A stretch of 64,000 nt of DNA, taken from NCBI RefSeq assembly GCF_047948215.1, contig NC_134460.1:15187501-15251500 (forward strand), given 5' to 3'. Positions 56,637 to 64,000 of the stretch are shown here, piece by piece. The notes under the pieces were generated by a model. That model searched no databases and had not been told where the DNA came from. It worked only from the letters and a program-made list of their open reading frames with translations. Positions within the stretch are counted from its first letter, which is position 1; every line of letters begins with the position of its first letter. The translations under genes were made by a program, and so were the position numbers. The stretch is from Lycorma delicatula. Its lineage: Eukaryota > Arthropoda > Insecta > Hemiptera > Fulgoridae.

Positions 56637-58180
56637 GGTTGAATTTCATTTATTTATATATAGATTATATTATATTCTAACTGTGCTATGCTTAATAAAC
56701 TTAACTTATTAAAATAAATTCGCAAGTATAATATGGTATACTTTAAATATAATTATATATTTATAACGTAAATAATATTTGTTAATTTACTTGTTTAGTT
56801 AACACAGTATGACTATTATTTCTCCATTTAGGTATTTAGCTTATGATTTTGCGTGTGTTTGCGCGTGCGCGGTGAGAAGTCTGTGTTCTCAAATTATAGC
56901 TTTAAAATATCTGAACATACCTGAAACTTGCGAGATTTTTTCTTTAATCTTGGAAGGAAGTTTCAGGTTAGAAAACTGTCTTAAGAAATGCCTTATTGAG
57001 AAATTGTTAGCTACTGTGATTTCTTTTAACGTCATTTGTATTAATTTTATCGTTAAATTTCCTTTCTGTTATAATATACTGAATTTTGACAAATATTTAA
57101 ACATTTTTTATTTTTATTAAAAAATTTTCCCGAAAAAATTGCACGAAAAATTTAAATAGATTGGTGAACAAGAAATTCAAAATCTATTCCGTTTTCCCTT
57201 AGCCGATATACGTTAATTTAAAACGTATGATTTACCATTTTCTTCTTTTTTTTATACGGGAAGAAATACATTTTCGTTGGTTTTATCTTAAAATGATTTT
57301 TATTATTATTTAATAGCAAATATAAAAAAAAGGGTTTGATTGTCACTACCGGTTTTCTCTCTAGCTTACAGGCATATCGTTAAATTCGTTTTAGTGATAG
57401 AGAAGAATATCTATATGAAGAATAGAATTTTACACAGATATTACCGACGAAAAAAATTTTCCTTTACGGCCCGGTTCGATGACATTGTGAAATAAAAAAT
57501 AAGCTAATATTAATTTTATGAAATTTAAAAAATGTACACGCATTCTTCGACTTCTGTGGTTTGTTAAAATTTCCTAATTAAATCGTTTTCGAAAATAAAA
57601 TATGCTGTTGTTAACTAGCAAAGAAGATACTTCGCTGGCAAATTAATTTTAGTAACCTATTATCGAAAGGACTGCCCTTCTCCAAAAAATCAATATATCA
57701 ATTTGTAACTTCGACTTTAAAATACCAGCGCATTTCATTTTATCTCAAAGCGTTCAAATTTCTTGTTTTAATGAAAAAAATAAAGAGGTGGGATATAGAT
57801 CATGTTAAGCTCGTGTTCTGATCTCAAACTAAACACGCTCGGCTGTCATTTTCTCATTTTCCTGCTCGTAGATAATTACCGGGTAAGATTCACTGTCATT
57901 TATTTTTCCTATATAATAATATCATTAATTTATACTCCTCAATTTAAATTAATTACTCGATGGAAAATATTTAGAAACCTTTTTCCTTTATTCATTTACC
58001 CACTGCAAATTAAAAAAAATAATAATAAAAGAGGTTATTTGTCTGGTTGAATGCATTAAACTTTCCCGCGTAAAATATTATGCCTTAAAACGTTTTATTC
58101 GTTACTCTACAATAGATTTTAAGGTAACTGTTAATCAAATTATTATAAACGTTTTGGTACGGGACACGTACAGTACATAT
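56637..58180. other. AT-rich DNA, no gene
   Basis: Open frames at 56809-57120 and 57802-58050 are low in information and have no recognisable motif or splice context. Confidence 0.4.
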
Positions 58181-58189
58181 TATGCATAC

Positions 58190-58830
58190 AGGCCTTTTTT
58201 TCATTACGCACCTTCGGACCGGACGTGCTTTAATATGAATACACCCCGGAGCAGGATCAGTGGGTGGGTATTATTCATCCCCAACACTTCTTCCGTCAAC
58301 TTCGCGCGGATAATCTTGGCCAACATCGGGGACTGCATACCTGGGGGATGGAAGAGCATATCGAATTCTCTTCGGCGTGCTTCCATATGCTGCAGAAATC
58401 GATCGCACACGATCACTGTGTGTTCTGCGGTGTCTTTTGCCCAATAGTCGCATTCGGCGTCTGGTATCAACGTCCGTGCACACAGGTATGGTTTGAAATA
58501 TTCGTGGTCGGTAAGGAACTAGGTCGACTTGTACCCCGTTTCCTCGTGTTCGGGGTCCAAACAGCTCTGGAGGTTCGGGATCAGTCTGTAAGTCCAACCT
58601 GCTTTCGTCGGTGATCTCTCCTCCTACTTACGGACAAGCGATTTCTCCGCATCTTCCTTACTTCCTACCATTTACATCTCCTTCTTCTTCCGAACAAGGA
58701 GATCCAGAGGTTGAAGCCCGGCTATTAAGTTGGCGGCATCGTCCGAGATGATCTTGTACCCGCAGAGTACCCGAAGCATGTAGATAAACCGATCTTCACT
58801 CGCTTCTTTTGCCGTTAGCCCGACGTATCA
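58190..58830 (-). pseudogene. R1-clade-type LINE fragment, family C copy 3
   Basis: Minus-strand pieces in shifting frames: AKEASEDRFIYMLRVLCGYK (58812-58753), AGLQTDPEPPELFGP with a degraded RRLIPNL block (58605-58550), PYLCARTLIPDAECDYWAKD (58500-58440), then TAEHTVIVCDRFLQHMEARR, and LTEEVLGMNNTHPLILLRGV near 58290-58230. The second Cys of the zinc motif is Trp (CDYW). No duplication found. Confidence 0.62.
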
Positions 58831-58861
58831 TGTTTAAATAGATAGGTAATAAATCTTAACC

Positions 58862-59135
58862 CACCGGCTTTTTAGCGGTGAACGCGTCTTCCAAAATCAG
58901 CTGATTTGGAAGTCTTGGAAGTCGGTGTTCCAGCGTTCAAGTTTTAGTAAAGTCAGTTATTTTTACACGGATTTGAATACTAGATCGTGGATTCAGGTGT
59001 TCTATGGTGGTTGGGTTTCTATAAACTACACATCTCGTGGAACGGTCGAACTGAGACTGTACAAGACTACACTCATACATATCATCCTCATTCATCCTCT
59101 GAAGTATTATCTGTAAGGTAATTACCGAAGAAAAA
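58862..59135 (+). mobile_element. tRNA-derived SINE, family 1
   Basis: Head degraded at the A box (TTTTTAGCGGTGAACGCG), palindrome CCAAAATCAGCTGATTTGG intact, B box CGTTCAAGTTTTAG weakened. The tail is CATCCTCATTCATCCTCTGA then GTAAGGTAATTACCGAAG. Confidence 0.82.
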
Positions 59136-60479
59136 AGGTAGGTAAAAAGTTACGGTTACATCGTTGTAGTCAAAAAATGAAATTTTTATCCCTTTCTTAT
59201 CGTTTCTATCTCAAAAGAAAATTTAAATGTTGGACGGATGTTTAAATTTGTTTTATATATCAGTTTCTTACGGTTCCGTGCACCTCTTAATAAGGATGTC
59301 TATTTCAGTTTGTTATAAATTAAATCCTTTACTAATTTTTTCGAAATATATCTATTAAAATTATATTCATTTTAAAACTGCTTTCATTTTATTAAATCTC
59401 CATAAAAAGAAATTTACCAAATGAAAGTAATTTACGAAATCGGAACTATTTACAAAATAAAAAATGATGGATGAAATTCAACTCTTTTATCAATAAAAAC
59501 ATTTTATTATGTGAGAACGGTAAATTCCAAAAACTTAACTGCATCCTCACGGTCTACCGAATTGTAATAGTCTTAAATGAAGAATTATCAAACCCTTTAA
59601 ACGGTGAAATCCACATAATCGGCTAAATTCAAATAAACAAAATTATAGAACCAAACGACTTTTCCTTTGTGTTAGTGTGAAATCAAAAGATAATAACGGA
59701 AAATCAGTTTAGTGCTTCAATGCTTAAAATTTTGATAGTTTTATTTTATTTTATTTTCTGATACGTTTTGAAAATTATATATATTCTTTTTGTAACGGTC
59801 GGAAATGTTAAGGCTCTTTGTATAAGTGAAATAAAAATGTACCACGGTGACTTTGTAATCGGACTAAGCAGTTGGATGGAAGCAGTTATGAAATGTTCAG
59901 TATTTGAATTGCTCGTCGTTTCCCGCGTTTTAGTTCTCGTCAAAATCGGCGGGACAAGTTTTTGTATCATAATTTTTTTATATGGTGAAAAGTTCGATTT
60001 TTTTTTTTTAACTAGGTAAAGTTATAAAAACTTTGATTTAATTGCTTTTGTTTATCCCGTATGAGTTTTTTTTAAATTAAGTCTTCTTTCAAGACGTACT
60101 CAAGAAAGGAAGATATTTATCGCCACAGTGGTCGATGATTACGGTATACAGTCGTAACCGAACTGAAAATTTGAGACTTGATGCGTAGTTCTGTGATGTT
60201 AATTGTAGATTACTTTTTTTCGCAGTTTGTTTTGTCGTAGTATTACGCTCACCGGGAAATCTCCAAGGTCACTTGTTAGCCCTTTCTTCTCTAGATAATG
60301 TTTACACGTGAAAAAGATAAACTACTGATGTCTTTAACTTCGAAATCGTAATTTAATTTAAAAAATTAAGTTTCCCGTAAATTTAAAACTAATAAAGCCA
60401 TTTTATGGCTTTATTATTATTGGAATAGTTGATATATCCCCTGCTATTATCGATTTTTTTTAATATGTTCCATTACATT
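59136..60479. other. AT-rich DNA, no gene
   Basis: The open frame at 59768-60019 has no recognisable content. A small palindrome, AAAGCCATTTTATGGCTTT, lies at 60396-60414. Confidence 0.35.
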
Positions 60480-60600
60480 TTCAGCTATACGTGCTTCACA
60501 GGAGTTAAGGGAACCTTTTGCACGTATATTTTCTACATCGATAGGCCGTCAAACCTTTATAAAATGTTTTATCCGTTCCACACCGACGATGTCTTAAAAA
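60480..60600 (+). repeat. Dispersed repeat 'E', copy 2
   Basis: CAGCTATACGTGCTTCACAG, GAGTTAAGGGAACC, ATTTTCTACATCGATAGGCC, TATAAAATGTTTTATCCGTT: same block order as 23274-23395. Confidence 0.6.
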
Positions 60601-60744
60601 AGTAATATTTTTTAACGGTTTAAAAATTTATTTTAAATTTAAATCCGTCTCGCAAGTTACCCGTCGCATTAAAATAGCAATAATCTTAATTTTTTTATAC
60701 CCCTTACTCTTTAGTATTTTAATTAAAAGCGATTAATACGTGAT

Positions 60745-60854
60745 ATATCCACCTTACCAGCAAATAAATGTCGTGTCCTCGAGATCTTTCAGTTTTCTCA
60801 AACCGTCATCAGCAGTTAAAAAATTATACTTAAGTTAAATACGTATACAGTCAT
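60745..60854 (-). mobile_element. 3' tail of a Penelope-like element (left part of a split copy)
   Basis: The minus strand reads TAACTGCTGATGACGGTTTG, AGAAAACTGAAAGATCTCGA, GGACACGACATTTATTTGC. A related tail in inverse orientation is at 63943-64000. The matching GIY-YIG part lies at 63440-63690 on the far side of the gag-only LINE, which split this element. Confidence 0.6.
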
Positions 60855-60899
60855 GATTGCATGTTTTTTTTTTTTTTGTTTTTTTGTTTTGAGGTTTTT

Positions 60900-60929
60900 A
60901 GGGGCATCGACTACTTTGGTCATTAGCCC
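60900..60929 (-). other. Putative 3' hairpin of the gag-only LINE
   Basis: GGGGC and GCCCC pair around a loop containing GACCAAAGTAGTC on the minus strand. Such a structure near a LINE 3' end may be what the supplying reverse transcriptase recognises (inference). Confidence 0.5.
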
Positions 60930-61035
60930 CATCCCACTTCAAAAAAAAATAAAAAAAGGGTTCAAAATTTCACATTTTCATGTGTCAAGAAATGATCAAA
61001 ATTTTAATTTTCTTATAACTTCTGATCCAATAAAA

Positions 61036-62675
61036 TTACTTTCTAGGCTTTCCTTTCGGCCATCCTTTTTTACGTTTCTCCATTCTTCTGACGGCCTCAA
61101 CCTCTGATGACAGCGTATCTGAGGCCTCAGACATGGCATCGTCTTCCTCTATTTCGGATGCCAGTGACGTTCTTCGGCTGACGTCAGTTGATGAAACTTT
61201 CGCCGGCGCTGTTAGCATCTTTGCTAAAGAATCTAAATTAATGCGCGATGATGTCTCCGCGGCGGATGAGCCGGACTCTATCTCTACTGCAGTACTGGGT
61301 TCGGCTGAAATAGATGCTCTCACCGAAGCTGGTCTTTGCGCTTTGGGAGGCTCTATTCGTACAGGTTTTATTTCATCTGCACCTGGTGCTTTTTCTATAA
61401 TAACTTGCACCTCTGTTTCCGCAGATTCAGGTTTTCTTGTCACAATTTCTTTAGATTTGTGACTACACGACGGAGCGATCTGTTTCTCTTTGTCAGATAA
61501 ATCAAGATTTTTAATTCTTACACAAGTTGGTGACTTTACAATCGCAGATTTAGCTGGTTTTTTAAACGGCGCTGGTGTGTCTCTCATGTCAACGGCGTCA
61601 GTCCGGGGATGAGCCTTCTCATCTTTACTTTGTTTTCTCTGATGAGTCGACTCAATCTTTGAATCGATGATTCTTTCAATCATCGTCGCAAGACTTGGTG
61701 CCATCGTGTTAAGCAACTGCTCCACATTAATTTTAGATGTGGAAGGGGCAGCCGCTGCTTCTGCATAAGAAGTCGATGGTCGTGGTGTACGCTTATTAAC
61801 AATCTTCTTTGGTTCAGGATAGCTTACCTTCTGAAGCGTTTTAACTTCCTGAATTGCTGTTTCTAATTTATATGTAGGGCAGTTTCTTGAACGACAGTTG
61901 TGATGCCCTTTACAGTTAACGCAGGTTGGAGGGTCTTTACATGGGTAACCCTCATGTGTTTTCTCTCCACATATACATATTTCCTGCGCTTCACATCTTG
62001 CTGCTGTGTGTCCGAATCGTTGACACTTAAAACATATCATCGGCTGCGGGATGAAAGCTCGTACATCAAGCCGATGGATGCCAGCTCGTACCTTTTCAGG
62101 AAGATTCGGCCTATTAAATGTCAAAACATGCGAGGCCGAAGGAAGAATCTCACCATTTCTTCTCATAGTAAGTCTGCGACATTGAGTTACTCCCTGACTC
62201 GACATTTCTTGTACAATTTCTTCTTCTGTACAATTAAGAAGATCGCGACAAACAACAACTCCTCTGGATGAGTTCAGTGTGCTATGCGGTTGGACAGAAA
62301 CCGCAAATTCACCGATCTTCTTCAACGCCAAAACTTTCTGGCTTTGCATGTCGTTGATGGTTTCGACATGCAATCCATTAAAAGTTTTACGAATTTCCTT
62401 GACAGGACCACCAGCACAATTTGTAACTTCTCTTGCGATAAGGAATGGACTAACTTTTTGAAAGTTTCCATTCTCCCTTGTAATAATTAAAAATCTTGGT
62501 TTTGTGCGCTATAGCCAAATAGACTTTTCTTTAATTCTTTACTGATTCTATCAGCATCTTTCTTTATCCTATCAGATTCTTTACTTTTTTTCCTCTTCGC
62601 TTGCGGCGAATCGGAGGTTTCCAAACGAGGGTGTTTACGTGCACCCTCTGCCACGTTTGATTGTTCAATATTCAT
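61036..62675 (-). pseudogene. ORF1 (Gag-like) with zinc knuckles, one frameshift near the N-terminus
   Basis: About 545 codons. It starts at ATG 62675 (MNIEQSNVAEGARKHPRLET), with a basic NLS-like SPQAKRKKSKES. A frameshift near 62500 lets the first frame stop at 62487. The main frame then reads PRFLIITRENGNFQKVSPFL, the RNA-binding-like domain of Jockey/I-type ORF1 proteins. The knuckles follow: CFKCQRFGHTAARC (C-x2-C-x4-H-x4-C), CICGEKTHEGYPC and CVNCKGHHNCRSRNC. The C-terminal half is Ser/Ala/Glu-rich and ends SEIEEDDAMSEASDTL then KKGWPKGKPRK. Such proteins coat element RNA and take it to the nucleus. Apart from the frameshift the reading frame is clean. Confidence 0.85.
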
Positions 62676-63142
62676 GAACAGTGAATCCCTTCTGTAGCAA
62701 GGCTAGCCGCCGGGGTACACCCCCACTCCAGGGCTACTAACCTTGGAGGTCCGATCCGGTACTCCGGTGGAACCGGCATATGTCCTGGCAGAGAGCGGAT
62801 GCGCAGTCTCTGCACTGACTCCAGGCTCCTACTCACCGAAGCTTTCAGAGCTCCCATGCACCGACATACATGGGCACCATTGCTACATGCTAGCCATCGC
62901 AGGGGGCATGTGGACAACGGAAGGGTCTCCATTACACCTACAATAACATTGACCCTGGCCGCCACATCGCCAGCTCTAAGAGTGGTATGAATCCATTTCC
63001 AAAATCGTTTGTTATTCCATTTCCTGCAGGTGGCCAAAAATCCAGTCCGTTTAGTGACCTGAAGTTGGAACCAAGTCAAACTTAACAAAGCAACCGAGGA
63101 ATTTACTCGGAACCCCGTTAGCCAGCTATATGTGATGTACAA
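62672..63142 (-). CDS. Upstream ORF in the leader of the gag-only LINE, uncertain
   Basis: 156 codons, from MYITYSWLTGFRVNSSVALL to SLATEGIHCS. Its TGA stop overlaps the ORF1 start as ATGA (62675-62672). No domain, signal peptide or zinc motif is recognised; it is rich in Arg, Leu and Cys. It could be a real extra ORF coupled to ORF1 by reinitiation, or chance in a GC-richer leader. Codon-level conservation in other copies would decide. Confidence 0.3.
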   Translation of the reverse strand: MYITYSWLTGFRVNSSVALLSLTWFQLQVTKRTGFLATCRKWNNKRFWKWIHTTLRAGDVAARVNVIVGVMETLPLSTCPLRWLACSNGAHVCRCMGALKASVSRSLESVQRLRIRSLPGHMPVPPEYRIGPPRLVALEWGCTPAASLATEGIHCS

Positions 63143-63232
63143 AGGTACAGCTGTTGCCGCCCTGGACGTGGAACATAGATGTTGTGTTCCGGACGTGGGG
63201 ATTATCTACCTCAGGGCAATAAGATTGCATGT

Positions 63233-63439
63233 TAACAATATACTGAAGAGAATATACTCTAATGGATTGAAACGTAATTAAAAGGAAAACCGTGTTATCA
63301 AAAATGATATTTTAGTTGTTCCGATTATTATTTCTTTATGTTTGTATTTAGTACTTGTTTAAATAATTTATTTTCTTTAAAAAATTTATGTTTATTAATT
63401 CGATTTTTTTTTTCGTTACTATACATGTGGAATTTGCCT
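63233..63439. other. Penelope-like 3' region right of the gag-only LINE
   Basis: AT-rich, no frame. It probably belongs to the Penelope-like element, whose tail continues at 60854. Confidence 0.4.
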
Positions 63440-63690
63440 GAATTATGTGTATTAAAATGATCGTAAGAAATATCTAACATTTTTATAAATGTATGTGGGT
63501 TGTAAGTATGACCGTAGCAAAATTAGAATTTTCTGGTTTATTGTTTTTATATTATCAATATGTTCTTTTGCACGTGTAGAAAATTTACGATTGGTCATAC
63601 CGACATGTATCATATCGCAATCCTCACAGCTCATACTATATAACACCCCCTGTTTGTTAAGGTTAGAATCATTACTGTTTATTATCTTAT
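63440..63690 (-). pseudogene. GIY-YIG domain of a second Penelope-like element
   Basis: The minus strand reads NSNLNKQGVLYSMSCEDCDM, IHVGMTNRKFSTRAKEHIDN, parallel to NILDKQGVYSLKCEDCRLEY and IGMTDRSFSIRAKERIN at 54.7 kb. The GIY-YIG core is degraded (GVLY...HVG). After KTINQKILILL the frame breaks. The two Penelope-like copies are clearly related but not close. Confidence 0.72.
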
Positions 63691-63942
63691 TAAAATTATT
63701 ATTAATATATTTAATTTATTTATTATTTGTATCCGTTAGCAGGTGTTATATTATTTTTTTTTTATAAACTGTTTCAATTTTTGACTATATGAAGTGTATT
63801 CATTTTTTATGTATATTTTTTTTTCAGTTTTATCTGATAATAATTTTATATTATCTTATTCATTTTATTATTTATTCTATTGTATAATTTATTTATAGTA
63901 TTAATATTATAACCGTTTGTTTTGATTTAATTATAATATTTA
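63691..63942. other. AT-rich, probably Penelope-like linker
   Basis: Minus strand is Asn/Lys/Ile-rich in broken frames, as expected for a decayed Penelope-like segment upstream of the GIY-YIG part. No RT motif seen. Confidence 0.3.
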
Positions 63943-64000
63943 ACTCATGATGATGGTTAGAAAAAACCGAAAGATCTCGAGGATTTAACACTTATTTGGC
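63943..64000 (+). mobile_element. Penelope-like tail, inverse orientation, cut by window end
   Basis: CATGATGATGGTTAG, AAAAAACCGAAAGATCTCGA, GGATTTAACACTTATTTGGC mirrors 60745-60815. GGTT and AACC can pair just before GAAAG. It may be the inverted terminal copy of the same element or a neighbour. Confidence 0.55.

Larger units (their letters stand above)
60855..63232 (-). mobile_element. Complete gag-only (ORF2-less) non-LTR retrotransposon with 11-bp TSD
   Basis: GATTGCATGTT at 60855-60865 and 63222-63232 fixes the element at 60866-63221 (2356 bp, minus strand). Order: leader of about 550 bp, ORF1 (62675-61036), a 3' UTR of about 165 bp with the hairpin GGGGC...GCCCC (60900-60929), and an A-rich end. 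There is no room for, and no trace of, an endonuclease or reverse transcriptase. It lies inside a Penelope-like element. Confidence 0.88.

Noticed and set aside
61133..62490. Several plus-strand open frames over the gag-like ORF
   Set aside because: They are antisense shadows of ORF1, which has zinc knuckles and a coherent domain order on the minus strand.
1..64000. CRISPR array, bacterial operon, integron or prophage
   Set aside because: No regularly spaced repeats, no ribosome-binding sites before dense genes, and the content is typical of an insect genome.

Overview
This is a eukaryotic, almost certainly insect, genomic window that is AT-rich and packed with transposable elements. No bacterial operon, rRNA or intact tRNA gene is visible. 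A large, TE-rich hemipteran-type genome is my best guess, from the mix of RTE-like and R1-clade LINEs, tRNA-derived SINEs, Penelope-like, mariner and Tigger elements, but the order cannot be fixed from sequence alone. The only piece that looks like a host gene is one splice-flanked exon (891-1108, minus strand) encoding most of a CUB-like domain.

Layout. 1-3.9 kb: CUB-like exon, with an antisense LINE (family B) in its upstream intron. 4-14.2 kb: R1-clade fragments, SINEs, a second family B copy and an RTE copy. 15.3-21 kb: a nearly intact 5'-truncated RTE, a mariner element with long TIRs carrying a SINE, and a decayed Tc/mariner-like transposase carrying another SINE. 24-27.8 kb: a Tigger/pogo-like transposon hit by two RTE copies. 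29.9-32.3 kb: a three-level nest (old LINE, then R1-clade LINE, then SINE). 33-43.6 kb: transposase remnants, SINEs, a decayed LINE and a second full R1-clade tail. 44.6-52.9 kb: a scrambled RTE, a non-autonomous DNA element with very long TIRs, another RTE, and a full-length RTE (49571-52848) bounded by an 11-bp duplication. 54-56.6 kb: a Penelope-like element (GIY-YIG domain) cut by an RTE on one side and an R1-clade LINE on the other. 58-64 kb: R1-clade and SINE pieces, then a second Penelope-like element interrupted by a complete gag-only LINE.

The RTE family supplies eight copies that are very similar to one another by eye, so it was recently active. Two tRNA-derived SINE families share a 3' tail, which suggests that one LINE partner mobilises both. 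The most unusual object is the gag-only LINE at 60866-63221. It has an 11-bp target-site duplication, a 5' leader, an ORF1 with zinc knuckles, a 3' hairpin and an A-rich end, but no reverse transcriptase, like mammalian HAL1 or Drosophila HeT-A. Boundaries were read by eye; where a target-site duplication is quoted it fixes both ends.
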